From CAYMND01 sp964465065 (GTDB taxonomy: Bacteria > Acidobacteriota > Aminicenantia > UBA2199), in the NCBI GenBank assembly GCA_964465065.1, contig CAYXHZ010000072.1, positions 1-14,902 on the forward strand: a stretch of 14,902 nucleotides of DNA. Reading direction: 5' to 3'. The notes under the pieces are model-generated. The model was not told where the DNA came from and searched no databases. It saw only the letters and a list, made by a program, of their open reading frames with translations. The position numbers were made by a program, and so were the translations under genes. This document shows, piece after piece, positions 1-7,619 of the stretch (its first letter is position 1; every line of letters starts with the position of its first letter).

Positions 1-27
1 CCCATTCCCATCGGCGGGCGGATCACA

Positions 28-33
28 TATAAT
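28..33 (+). promoter_or_regulatory. Possible sigma70 promoter of the SH3/M48/cyclase operon
   Basis: A perfect TATAAT -10 hexamer lies at 28-33. A poor -35 candidate (TTCCCA, 5-10, four of six matches) stands 17 bases upstream. Transcription would start near position 40. A good ribosome binding site (GGAAGGTGG, about 48-56) then precedes the ATG at 63. The -10 is convincing in this GC-rich sequence; the -35 is not. Confidence 0.45.
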
Positions 34-62
34 AGCAGTCAATGAAGGGAAGGTGGTAAGAC

Positions 63-530
63 ATGAACAGAATCGTCATGGCATTCATCCTGTCCGTCCT
101 GCTGACCGTCGAACTGTCGGCAGGATCGGGGAAAATCTGGCAGATATCCGTCAGAAAGGCAAGGGTTCTGCAGAGCCCGGACATGCTGGCGAACAGCCTG
201 GGCGAACTCAAGGAGAACGATACGGTCGAGATCCTGGAGACCAGGGGCGGTTTTCATCTGATCCGCACGGTTTCGGGTCTGAAAGGCTACATATCGGCCA
301 GCGCTCTGGCCGAGAGCAAGAGCAAGGGGCTGGGCACCGCTCTGGCCGGTGGGAAATCGACTCCCAGCCAGGCGGAAATCAGCGGTGCCGCCAAAGGCTG
401 GAACGAAAGCACCGAAAAGAAAATGAAGGGCGAAGCCGGCTACAATTTCGCCGACATGGAATGGGTGCTCAAGCAGGGCCTGCCCATCCCGGTTTTGAAA
501 AAGTTCAGGCAGGAGGGCAAACTCAAATGA
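63..530 (+). CDS. Exported SH3-like domain protein (155 aa)
   Basis: This is a small exported protein. Residues 1-20 form a signal peptide, with probable cleavage after the LSA at 18-20. Residues about 28-84 look like a bacterial SH3 domain: a 'RxLQSPD' start, a 'LKENDTVEILE' strand, and a 'GLKGYISASAL' ending typical of SH3 domains in envelope proteins. The C-terminal 70 residues are charged and match nothing I recognise. The ATG at 63 has a Shine-Dalgarno sequence about six bases upstream. Its stop codon overlaps the start of the M48 protease gene (ATGA), so the two are probably translationally coupled. SH3 domains of this type usually bind peptidoglycan or proteins, so a role as an envelope adaptor or partner of the downstream protease is plausible. 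That role is inference. Confidence 0.85.
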   Translation: MNRIVMAFILSVLLTVELSAGSGKIWQISVRKARVLQSPDMLANSLGELKENDTVEILETRGGFHLIRTVSGLKGYISASALAESKSKGLGTALAGGKSTPSQAEISGAAKGWNESTEKKMKGEAGYNFADMEWVLKQGLPIPVLKKFRQEGKLK

Positions 531-1357
531 AAAGGCTGCTGACACTTTGCCTCTTGCCCCTGGTTCTGGCCTGCGGCAAGCTGCCCGTTTCCCTGGGTAC
601 GGCCGTCGAAGGGACTATGAAAGCGGTCGAGGCATTCCGACCCATCAGCGAATCCGAAGAGTATTACCTCGGCCGGGCCGTGGCGGCCAACATCCTGCAA
701 CGGTACAAGCCATGGAAGAACGAGGCCTGGACCCGTTACGTCAACTCCATCGGTCTGCTGCTGGCCTACCGCAGCGACCGCCCCGAGATCTTCGGCGCTT
801 ACCATTTCGCCATCCTCGACAGCGACGAGATCAACGCCCTGAGCGCTCCCGGCGGCATCGTCATGCTGACCCGGGGTCTGATCCGTACCGCCGCCAACGA
901 GGACGAGCTGGCGGCCGTCATCGCCCACGAAATCACCCACCTGGTCCTGCGCCATCCGACCAAGGCGGTCAAATCGCAGCGGGTCAAGGCCCTGGCCATG
1001 TTCGGCGCCAAAGAGCTGGCCGCCGGTGGCAACGAAATCGTCAATGTCTTCAAGGACTCGGTGCTCGACGTGACCGGCACCCTGATCGACAAAGGCTATT
1101 CTCGCGATCAGGAGTACGATGCCGACGCCGGGGCCGCCCGGCTTCTGGCCAGATGCGGTTACTGTCCGCGGGCGCTGGGCAGCATGCTGGAAAAGCTCCA
1201 GGACAGAGAGACCCGAAAGATGGCCGTTTTCTCGGCCCATCCCAAGGCCGCCGACCGTTGCCGGAACGTACAGAAGGCCATATCCGCCGATAAATCAGCC
1301 GTCTCTTCTCAGCGAACGAGACGCTTCAAGCTATTACAGGCCCAGGTCGGGATTTGA
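527..1357 (+). CDS. M48 family zinc metalloprotease, lipoprotein
   Basis: This is a periplasmic M48 (Ste24/HtpX/BepA-like) metallopeptidase of 276 aa, probably lipid-anchored. Residues 1-16 form a lipoprotein signal ending in VLA-Cys16. The zinc motif HEITH is at 134-138, with His134, Glu135 and His138. The third ligand is probably Glu196 in the QEYDAD motif typical of M48. The upstream 'DSDEINALSAPGGIVMLTRGL' region is also characteristic of M48 peptidases such as BepA and LoiP, which process or degrade misfolded outer-membrane proteins. The open frame extends upstream to position 53, but that part is a shadow of the SH3 gene. ATG 527 gives the signal peptide and has AGGAGG at 511-516. The gene overlaps the SH3 gene by four bases, and its stop overlaps the cyclase start (TTGA). 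Catalytic residues are intact. The natural substrate cannot be read from sequence. Confidence 0.92.
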   Translation: MKRLLTLCLLPLVLACGKLPVSLGTAVEGTMKAVEAFRPISESEEYYLGRAVAANILQRYKPWKNEAWTRYVNSIGLLLAYRSDRPEIFGAYHFAILDSDEINALSAPGGIVMLTRGLIRTAANEDELAAVIAHEITHLVLRHPTKAVKSQRVKALAMFGAKELAAGGNEIVNVFKDSVLDVTGTLIDKGYSRDQEYDADAGAARLLARCGYCPRALGSMLEKLQDRETRKMAVFSAHPKAADRCRNVQKAISADKSAVSSQRTRRFKLLQAQVGI

Positions 1358-3390
1358 AACGCTCCATCCTGGTCTTCCTGTCCGTCTGGCTGCTGGCCCT
1401 GGTCATGTCCTGGGCCGGCCGCGGCTGGGAATACCGGATCTACGACTCTCTGTGCCGCCTGTCGGCCCCGTCCATCGACAGCCCGGTCATCCTGGTGGAA
1501 ATCGACCAGGCCAGTCTGGACTTCTACCAGCGCAATCACGACCTGTCCTGGCCGTTTCCGCGCAGCCTCTACGCCAAAGCCATTTCTTTTCTGCAAAGTC
1601 GCAAAGTGGCCGCCGTCGGTATCGATCTGGTCTTTTCGGAAGCCGACGCCTACGCGGGCGAGGACGAACAGCTGGCTCAGGCCATGAATCAGGCCGGCAA
1701 CGTCGTCCTGCCCCTGTTCTTCAGCCAGAATACGACAGCGGAAGCCGAGCTGCGCCGTTTCAGCCTGCCGGCGCACATGGGTTTGACCGCACCGGTTCGG
1801 CCGGGGGTGTACGGTCCCTTACCGCTGTTTCTGCCTTGCCTGGCAGCGGCCGGCGACGCAATATTCGAACCCGACAGCGACGGTGTCTACCGCCGTCTGC
1901 GCCAGACTGTCCGCTACCGGGACCGTGCCTACCCGTCCTTCGCCCTGGCCCTGGCCAGCTTGAAGGATCCGCAAAAAAAGATACCGGACTGGGCCCTGGA
2001 CGAATTCGGGCTGCGCTTTTACCGCCCAGGCGACTGGCCGCGCATCTCCATCATGCACCTTGTCCAGGCTGAAATGCGCAGACAGGCCGGTCTGGACGCC
2101 GGGCCCCAAGTGCAGGCCATGGATTTTCAAGGCAAGATCGTCATCATCGGCGCCACCGCCCTGGGCCTGCTCGACCAACGTCCCAACCCCGTCAACCCCA
2201 AGGCCGGCGGCATCGAAATGCACGCCAACGCCGTCGTCAACCTGCTGCGCGGAGAGGGTATCCGCCCGCTGCCTGCCGCATGGCAATGGCTGCTCTGGGC
2301 GCTCCTGTGCCTGACCAGCCAGCTGTCAATCCGGCGGCTGCGCCATTTTTACGCTATGGCAGCTTGGGTCGGCGGTTTGCTGCTCCTGGGCGCCGGATTG
2401 CAGATTTGGCTGTTTCAGCGCCAATGGCAGATCGCGCTGTTGCCGCTGACAATCTGCGTTCTGATCCCCGGGACCACGAACATCCTCTGGCGCTTTCAAC
2501 AGGAACGCAAAAAACGCAGACTGGTGCAGAACGCCTTTCAGAACTACCTGTCTCAGGATTTGCTCGAGATGATCAAGAAGAATCCGGACCAGCTGAAACT
2601 GGGCGGCGAGCAGAAGGAAATCACCATCTTTTTTTCCGATCTTGCCGGTTTCACCTCGATGTCCGAAAGCCTGAGCCCGCAGGCGGTAGTCGAGATTCTC
2701 AACCAGTACTTCGAGCGCATGAATCGCATCATCCGCGCCCATTCCGGCTACATCAACAAATTTGTCGGCGATGCCATCGTCGCCTTCTGGGGGGCGCCGC
2801 TGCCGGTGGCCGGTCACGCCAACCTGGCCCTGCACTGCGCCCTGGCCTGTCAGCGGGCGCTTTCCGAGCTGAACAACGAATTGCAGGCCGCCGGAAAACC
2901 CGGGTTGCAGATGCGCATCGGCATCAACACCGGTCTGGTCACCGTCGGCAATATCGGCTCCAAGGACAAGATCGAATACACCGTGATCGGCGACGCCGTC
3001 AATCTGGCCTCGCGCCTGGAAGGGATCAACAAGGAATACGGGACGCGGATCATCTGCGGCGCGGCCAGCGCCTCGCAGGCCGACGACCCCGACCTGATCC
3101 TGCGCCGTCTCGACCGGGTCAAGGTCAAAGGCAAGCAACGACCGGTGGAAATCTATCAAGTCCTGGCCGACAGCCGCAGTCAGACCGGAACGGGACTCGA
3201 TCCGCAACGCCTGCAATGCTTCGAGTCCGCCCTGCAACTCTATTTCCAGGGAGATTTCGCCCAGGCCGGATCCCGGTTCGCACAACTCGATGCCGATGAG
3301 GTCAGCCGGGTTTTTCTGCAACGCTGCCGCTGTTTACTGGACAACCCGCCGACGGCCTGGGACGGCTCGTACACCTTCACCAGCAAGTAG
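1354..3390 (+). CDS. CHASE2 sensor - class III adenylate/guanylate cyclase
   Basis: This is a membrane-bound class III nucleotide cyclase (678 aa) that makes cAMP, or possibly cGMP. An N-terminal membrane anchor (about 4-22) precedes a periplasmic CHASE2 domain (about 40-300, with 'VILVEIDQASL', 'WPFPRSLYA' and 'GIDLVFSEAD'). Three membrane helices follow at about 309-325, 331-352 and 358-378. The catalytic domain (about 420-605) has metal ligands Asp429 (FFSDLAGFT) and Asp473 (KFVGDAIVAFWG). It also has Lys469 and Thr543 at the base-recognition positions (EYTVIGDAVNLASRLE) and transition-state residues Asn550 and Arg554. Lys/Thr at these positions favours ATP. The C-terminus carries the 'PPTAWDG' ending common in this family. 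The start is the TTG at 1354, which overlaps the protease stop by four bases and gives the needed signal anchor; its ribosome site is weak, fitting coupled translation. The CHASE2 ligand is unknown. Confidence 0.95.
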   Translation: MKRSILVFLSVWLLALVMSWAGRGWEYRIYDSLCRLSAPSIDSPVILVEIDQASLDFYQRNHDLSWPFPRSLYAKAISFLQSRKVAAVGIDLVFSEADAYAGEDEQLAQAMNQAGNVVLPLFFSQNTTAEAELRRFSLPAHMGLTAPVRPGVYGPLPLFLPCLAAAGDAIFEPDSDGVYRRLRQTVRYRDRAYPSFALALASLKDPQKKIPDWALDEFGLRFYRPGDWPRISIMHLVQAEMRRQAGLDAGPQVQAMDFQGKIVIIGATALGLLDQRPNPVNPKAGGIEMHANAVVNLLRGEGIRPLPAAWQWLLWALLCLTSQLSIRRLRHFYAMAAWVGGLLLLGAGLQIWLFQRQWQIALLPLTICVLIPGTTNILWRFQQERKKRRLVQNAFQNYLSQDLLEMIKKNPDQLKLGGEQKEITIFFSDLAGFTSMSESLSPQAVVEILNQYFERMNRIIRAHSGYINKFVGDAIVAFWGAPLPVAGHANLALHCALACQRALSELNNELQAAGKPGLQMRIGINTGLVTVGNIGSKDKIEYTVIGDAVNLASRLEGINKEYGTRIICGAASASQADDPDLILRRLDRVKVKGKQRPVEIYQVLADSRSQTGTGLDPQRLQCFESALQLYFQGDFAQAGSRFAQLDADEVSRVFLQRCRCLLDNPPTAWDGSYTFTSK

Positions 3391-3407
3391 GCGGACTATC
3401 GATCCCC

Positions 3408-4517
3408 CTATTCCGGATCCGAGTCGAAATCCGGGTACAGCCTGCGCAGGCATTCCGGACAGAAACCATGGGTGAAGCGAGCCTGCGAATGCTGGCGGAT
3501 GTAGACCTCCATCGCCTGCCAGTTGCCCGCTTCGTCGCGGATTTTCTTGCAGGAGGAGCAGACCGGCAAAAGACCGCTCAGGGTCTTGACCTGCGCGAGC
3601 GCCTCTTTCAGTTCGGCAATCAAGCGTTCCCGCTCCAGCTCGGCCTGTTTCCGTTTGCTGATGCCCTGGTTGGCGCCGTACAAGCGCAGCAGCCGCCCCG
3701 TCTCGTCCTTGATGGCCCGGACCCGGGTCAGGACGTAGCGCTGCTGGCCGTCACGACGGATCAGGCGGTGCTCGAAGCAGACGATCCACTCCCGCTCGGG
3801 CCTGACGGCATTCTCTTCAATACAGCGTTCCAGGCGCGGCCGATCGTCCGGATGCATGAAGCGGCTGGTGTATTCGGCCATCGTCATCTCGTATCCGCCT
3901 TCCTGTTCGGCGCTGGTCGCCAGAAAAGCGTAGAACGGATCGTTGAAACGGAACACGGCGCCGACGGGATCCATCTCCCAGTACACGATATGGGCCAGTT
4001 CCATGGCTTCGGCCAGGTGCAGGCGGTTGGCCCGCAGGGCTTCCTCGGCCAGACGGCGCTCGCTGATGTCGCGGCTGAACCCGAAATAGCCGATGAATTC
4101 GCCCTGGGCGTTCAGAACCGGAACACCGCTGGTCTCGGTGATGACCTCGTGACCGTCCCGGTGCAGACTGATGGTCTCCACTGCGCTGAACGCCTGCCGG
4201 GACTGAACGATGCCGGCGTACAGCTCTGTGATTTGTCCCAACCCGGCCGGGCGCATGAAAACGAAGGGCGTTTTGCCGATGAGCTCGCTGACGGGATAAC
4301 CGAGCAGATCGCCGACATTCTCGCTTAAAAAGGTAAACCGTCCATCAAGATCGATTTCCCACAGGCAGTCACTGGTCGCCTCCAGCAGTGAACGGAAGCG
4401 GAGCTCGTTTTGTTCGCCGCTTTCCCCGAGCGGGTCCTGGACGGTCAGGTATGCCTCCAATTCCTGGATTTTCTGTTTGAGAGCCTCGATTTCGACGGAC
4501 AGTCGCGCTTCGGTCAC
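3408..4517 (-). CDS. PAS-PAS sensor protein with C-terminal Cys4 tail (copy B)
   Basis: This is a cytoplasmic sensory protein of 369 aa. Residues 5-25 look like a coiled coil. PAS 1 spans about 38-152 (ending GFSRDISERR). PAS 2 spans about 172-288 with a PAC-like end. A helical linker 'ELKEALAQVKTLSGLLP' leads to a tail containing Cys320, Cys323, Cys353 and Cys356 and ending 'RLYPDF'. No kinase, GGDEF, EAL, cyclase or DNA-binding domain is present, so the tail is the only candidate output. I chose GTG 4517 because AGGTGA (4527-4522) lies four bases upstream. An in-frame ATG at 4541 would overlap the upstream gene by 20 bases and has a weaker site. The protein is a tandem paralogue of the upstream gene. 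It is convergent with the cyclase gene, with 17 bases between. Ligand and partner are unknown. Confidence 0.88.
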   Translation of the reverse strand: MTEARLSVEIEALKQKIQELEAYLTVQDPLGESGEQNELRFRSLLEATSDCLWEIDLDGRFTFLSENVGDLLGYPVSELIGKTPFVFMRPAGLGQITELYAGIVQSRQAFSAVETISLHRDGHEVITETSGVPVLNAQGEFIGYFGFSRDISERRLAEEALRANRLHLAEAMELAHIVYWEMDPVGAVFRFNDPFYAFLATSAEQEGGYEMTMAEYTSRFMHPDDRPRLERCIEENAVRPEREWIVCFEHRLIRRDGQQRYVLTRVRAIKDETGRLLRLYGANQGISKRKQAELERERLIAELKEALAQVKTLSGLLPVCSSCKKIRDEAGNWQAMEVYIRQHSQARFTHGFCPECLRRLYPDFDSDPE

Positions 4518-4521
4518 GGGT

Positions 4522-4527
4522 TCACCT
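4522..4527 (-). promoter_or_regulatory. Ribosome binding site deciding the GTG start of PAS copy B
   Basis: Reading the minus strand, AGGTGA lies four bases before the GTG at 4517, and its last three bases are the stop codon of the upstream PAS gene. This suggests reinitiation or coupled translation. It is the main reason for preferring the GTG over the ATG at 4541. Confidence 0.55.
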
Positions 4528-5652
4528 GCCCTTGTTGCCATAGAACTTGGGATACAGACGCTGCGCGCATTCCGGGCACAGACCGTGGGAAAAATCCACC
4601 CGGCTGTGGGCGCGGATGTAACTCTCCATCGTCTGCCATTGCCCCGCATCGTCGCGTATTTTCTTGCAGTCGCTGCAAACCGGCAGCAGCCCGCTCAGGG
4701 TCCTGACCTGAGCCAGGGCCTCCTTGAGTTCCCGAATGAGCCGCTCCCGATTCTGCTCGATCAGCTTGTACTCGGTGATGTCCTGGGCGGCCCCGTACAC
4801 CCGGAACGGCCGCCCCGAGCTGGCGCGCACGAACCGTGTCCGGGCCATGACATGCCGGACTTCACCGTCACGACGGATGATGCGGTACTCGACGTCGAAA
4901 GTGAACTCGGCCTCCGTTCTGACGGCGTTGCGCCCGATCTGCTCGGCGAAATACTGCCGGTCGTCGGGGTGTATGAAGCGACGGGTGCATTCCTCCATAC
5001 TCATCCGGTAGCCGCCCTCCAATGCGGCACTGGTACCGTTGAAGGCGTAGAACGGGTCGTTGAAGATGAACATGCGGCTGATGGGATCGATTTCCCAGTA
5101 GTAGATATGGGCCAGTTCCATGGCATCGGCCAGCTGCGCCTGGCTGGTCCGCAAAGCCTGTTCCGAGCTCTTACGCTCGCTGATGTTCCGGTCGAAGCCC
5201 CGGTAACCCAGCAATTCGCCGCCAGGCCCTAAAACAGGGACGCCGGTGGTTTCCAGGACGATTGTCCGGCCGTCCCGGTGCCGGTTGACATTCTCCAGAC
5301 GGAAAAAAGGCTGCCGGGCCGCGGCGACTTTCAGAAACTCCAGCGCAATGCGTTCTTTATCCGCCAGCGCCATGAAGTCGAACGGACTTTTCCCGATCAC
5401 TTCCGGCACTGAATAGCCGAGCAAATCCTTGATTTTCGGACTGGCATAGGTGTAACGCCAATCGCTGTCGATCTCCCAGATCCAGTCGCTGGCCGTCTCG
5501 ACCAGGGCATGGAAGCGTCGATTGGTCTCCCGGCACAGCGTCTCCTGCCGCTTGCGCAAAGCTACAGCCTCTTCCAGCTCGCCGACCCTCTTCTGCAGGC
5601 CGGCCAGCTCCTGAAGCAGCGCCGGTTCCCGTTCCGCAAACAGGGCATTCAT
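4522..5652 (-). CDS. PAS-PAS sensor protein with C-terminal Cys4 tail (copy A)
   Basis: This 376 aa protein is the upstream member of the tandem pair. Residues about 8-46 are heptad-like and Glu/Leu-rich (coiled coil). PAS 1 is at about 46-160, with 'WIWEIDSDWRYTYASPKIKDLLGY' features and ending 'FDRNISERK'. PAS 2 is at about 178-297. A helix at about 298-320 leads to the tail with Cys326, Cys329, Cys359 and Cys362. The last 70 residues before the end match copy B at 53 of 70 positions, including all four cysteines and their spacing. No catalytic output is visible. The ATG at 5652 has GGAG about eight bases upstream. The gene is divergent from the GGDEF gene across about 148 bases. It may sense a small ligand or redox state and signal through the Cys4 module by protein contact, which is inference. 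Confidence 0.9.
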   Translation of the reverse strand: MNALFAEREPALLQELAGLQKRVGELEEAVALRKRQETLCRETNRRFHALVETASDWIWEIDSDWRYTYASPKIKDLLGYSVPEVIGKSPFDFMALADKERIALEFLKVAAARQPFFRLENVNRHRDGRTIVLETTGVPVLGPGGELLGYRGFDRNISERKSSEQALRTSQAQLADAMELAHIYYWEIDPISRMFIFNDPFYAFNGTSAALEGGYRMSMEECTRRFIHPDDRQYFAEQIGRNAVRTEAEFTFDVEYRIIRRDGEVRHVMARTRFVRASSGRPFRVYGAAQDITEYKLIEQNRERLIRELKEALAQVRTLSGLLPVCSDCKKIRDDAGQWQTMESYIRAHSRVDFSHGLCPECAQRLYPKFYGNKGR

Positions 5653-5735
5653 GTGCAGCTCCGTCGCCTCCGATTTCTGGTATCGTTTATGTAAGAATAT
5701 AACACAACTCGGTTTTCAACGCATTTCACCTTCCC

Positions 5736-5765
5736 TTGACTTTACCGGTCCTCCTTATCTAGAAT
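5736..5765 (+). promoter_or_regulatory. Sigma70-type promoter of the GGDEF gene
   Basis: TTGACT (5736-5741) and TAGAAT (5760-5765) each match the consensus at five of six positions and are separated by 18 bases. Predicted transcription starts near 5772. GAGGA at 5786-5790 lies ten bases before the ATG at 5801. The rest of the divergent intergenic region (5653-5735) is comparatively AT-rich and must hold the promoter of the PAS pair, but I could not fix its hexamers. Confidence 0.6.
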
Positions 5766-5800
5766 GAACGACATACCGTCACAGCGAGGAAAAAAACGCC

Positions 5801-6715
5801 ATGAAGCGTCGCGTTGCCCTTTCGGCCCCCGTCGGTTCGTCTGCCTGGATCATCGCGCTGTTGCTCCTGCCGGGCGCCAGCCTGACTGCCCGAACGCCTG
5901 GATCGGTCCCCTGGTATCAGACAGGCTGGGCCATGATCTTATGGCTGCTGACCGCCATGGCCGTCTTCACCGCCACCCTGCGCATCAAGACCCGCGACCT
6001 GCGCCGCCAGAAACGGCTGCTCGAACAACTCGTGGCCGAACGCAGCCAGCAGCTGCGCGAGGCCTCACTGACCGATTCCCTGACCGGACTGCGCAACCGC
6101 CGCTACATCCAGGAAGTGCTCAGCAAAGAAACCGCCGCCTTCATCAGTTTCAAGCATCACCTGCTGACGGCACAGGACGAACGGGGAAAGACCTCGCAAC
6201 ATGAACGCTACGGCCTGTTTCTCCTCGACATCGACCGCTTGAGAAAAATCAACGAAGCCTACGGCCACGACGCCGGAGATCGGATACTCCAGCAGCTGGC
6301 GGCGATACTGGCCGGTTCGGTGCGTCAGGACGACGTGGTGGTGCGCATGGGCGGCGGGGAGTTTCTGATAGTACTGAGAAAAACCGCGCCGGAATACCTG
6401 CCGCTGTTTGCAGCCAAACTGCAGGCCCAATTGGCCGAGACCACCTTCCGGATCGCCGACGCGCCCGAGCTGCAACTGACCTGCTCCATCGGCTATTCAG
6501 GCCTGCCGTTGTACGAAAACAACCCCGACCGGCTGTCCCTGGACCAAACCCTGGCGCTCCTGGACCTGGGCCTGAATCGAGCCAAGGAGAATGGCCGCAA
6601 CCAGGCCGTGCACATCCTGGCCGGCCCGGAAACACCTGCAGGTGACGACCAGGTACGCCAGACCGTAAGTTCGCTGGAATTCGCACTGGAACGCGGATAC
6701 CTGAGTCTGGAGTGA
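5801..6715 (+). CDS. Membrane GGDEF-domain protein with degenerate GGGEF motif
   Basis: This is a 304 aa inner-membrane protein with a diguanylate cyclase fold. It has a signal or membrane segment at about 14-30 and a second membrane helix at about 42-62, with only a dozen residues between. A cytoplasmic coiled coil (about 64-90) leads into the GGDEF domain (about 91-272). The domain keeps 'SLTDSLTGLRNRRY', Asp143 (LLDID), Asn151 and 'GHDAGD'. However, the signature reads RMGGGEF (182-188), so Gly186 replaces the catalytic Asp/Glu. The inhibitory-site motif RxxD (Arg175-Asp178) is intact at the standard spacing. It is therefore probably not an active cyclase and may be a c-di-GMP receptor or a decaying enzyme. 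The 'PWYQTGWAMILWLL' segment resembles the end of beta-propeller/Y_Y_Y sensor proteins, so the sensor itself seems lost. Its stop lies four bases from the convergent nuclease gene. Confidence 0.9.
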   Translation: MKRRVALSAPVGSSAWIIALLLLPGASLTARTPGSVPWYQTGWAMILWLLTAMAVFTATLRIKTRDLRRQKRLLEQLVAERSQQLREASLTDSLTGLRNRRYIQEVLSKETAAFISFKHHLLTAQDERGKTSQHERYGLFLLDIDRLRKINEAYGHDAGDRILQQLAAILAGSVRQDDVVVRMGGGEFLIVLRKTAPEYLPLFAAKLQAQLAETTFRIADAPELQLTCSIGYSGLPLYENNPDRLSLDQTLALLDLGLNRAKENGRNQAVHILAGPETPAGDDQVRQTVSSLEFALERGYLSLE

Positions 6716-6719
6716 ACGC

Positions 6720-7619
6720 CTAGTCGCGCCCGCCCGGGAATTCGAGCCGGGCGGTCAGCGGGTAATGATCGGACGGGTAGCGGCCGGACGGCCGGCAGCG
6801 GACGATGGCGGCGTCCAGCACCCTGACGTCGGCCGGACAGAAAATGTAATCGATTTTCTGCCCATCGGCGGGCTCGACACCGAAGCCATTGAAAGTGGCC
6901 ACATCCGTATCGCCGGCATGCAGCTGCCGAAAGCTGTCGCGCAGCGGAAACGGGTTGTCGCCCGTGCGGCCGGTCAGGAAGGCGATGGCCGGATTGTCTT
7001 CCCCGGCGTTGAAATCCCCGGTCAATACCACCGGCAGCACAGGCTTCTGCGCCTGCATGTGCTTGACGATCAGGCGGACGCTCTGCTCGCGCGAAGGCTG
7101 GGAAACGTGATCCAGATGGGTGTTGTACAGGTATAAGCCGCGACCCGATTTCCGCTGCCGAAAACACGCCCAGGTACAGATGCGGACGCAGGCGTTGCCC
7201 CAGTGGCTGGAAGGCCGCCCGGGCGTGTCGGAAAGCCAGAACGTCGCCGTCCGGTCGAGCGCAAAACGGTCGGCACGGTAAAAGATGGCCGAATGTTCCC
7301 CGCCGCTTCCGCCGTCCCGGCCCTCGCCGACCCAACGGTATCCGGGCAGAGCCGAGGCCATTTCCTCCAGCTGGAAACGCAGCGCCTCCTGCAAACCGAC
7401 GAAATCCGGCGCCTGGCTGCGGATGACCTCGTAGAGCAACGATTTGCGCCGTTCCCAATGATTGTCGCCGTCGGCGGCGTCGCCGTGACGGATGTTGAAG
7501 CTCATCACCTGAACGACCAGAGCATCCGGATCGGTTTGGGGCGCGGCGAAAGCAGAACCGGTCTGTGCCGGAAAGAGCAGCAGCGCGACAATAAAAACAA
7601 ATGAAGAGCGCATGTCCAT
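6720..7619 (-). CDS. Secreted endonuclease/exonuclease/phosphatase family protein
   Basis: This is a metal-dependent phosphoesterase of the EEP fold (299 aa), exported by a signal peptide (about 1-26, ending AFAA). The family motifs are all present: Asn42 in SFNIRHG, Glu78 in GLQEA, His168 in YNTHLDH, Asp202 and Asn204 in TGDFNAGED, Asp257 in KIDYIF, and the Asp284-His285 pair in SDHYPL. The active site is therefore complete. The 'FWLSDTPG' and 'WGNACVRICTW' segments match the secreted subgroup often annotated as endonuclease/exonuclease/phosphatase. Its substrate could be nucleic acid, a sugar phosphate or a phospholipid headgroup. The ATG at 7619 overlaps the lipoprotein stop (ATGA); an in-frame ATG at 7613 is also possible. 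It is the last gene of the minus-strand run. Confidence 0.92.
   Translation of the reverse strand: MDMRSSFVFIVALLLFPAQTGSAFAAPQTDPDALVVQVMSFNIRHGDAADGDNHWERRKSLLYEVIRSQAPDFVGLQEALRFQLEEMASALPGYRWVGEGRDGGSGGEHSAIFYRADRFALDRTATFWLSDTPGRPSSHWGNACVRICTWACFRQRKSGRGLYLYNTHLDHVSQPSREQSVRLIVKHMQAQKPVLPVVLTGDFNAGEDNPAIAFLTGRTGDNPFPLRDSFRQLHAGDTDVATFNGFGVEPADGQKIDYIFCPADVRVLDAAIVRCRPSGRYPSDHYPLTARLEFPGGRD

Noticed and set aside
53..526. A 158-residue N-terminal extension of the M48 protease
   Set aside because: The extension is out of frame with the SH3 gene that occupies the same bases, is low-complexity Arg/Gly-rich, and would destroy the lipoprotein signal that begins at ATG 527.
3391..3407. A bidirectional terminator between the converging cyclase and PAS genes
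   Set aside because: The 17 bases contain no inverted repeat. The same is true of the four-base gap at 6716-6719.
4518..4649. A 44-residue extension at the start of PAS copy B
   Set aside because: It lies inside the end of PAS copy A, and the GTG at 4517 has its own AGGTGA site. Only the ATG at 4541 remains as a possible alternative.
5653..5735. A defined promoter for the PAS pair on the minus strand
   Set aside because: The region is AT-rich with several TTGAAA- or TATATT-like words, but none pair at 16-18 base spacing.
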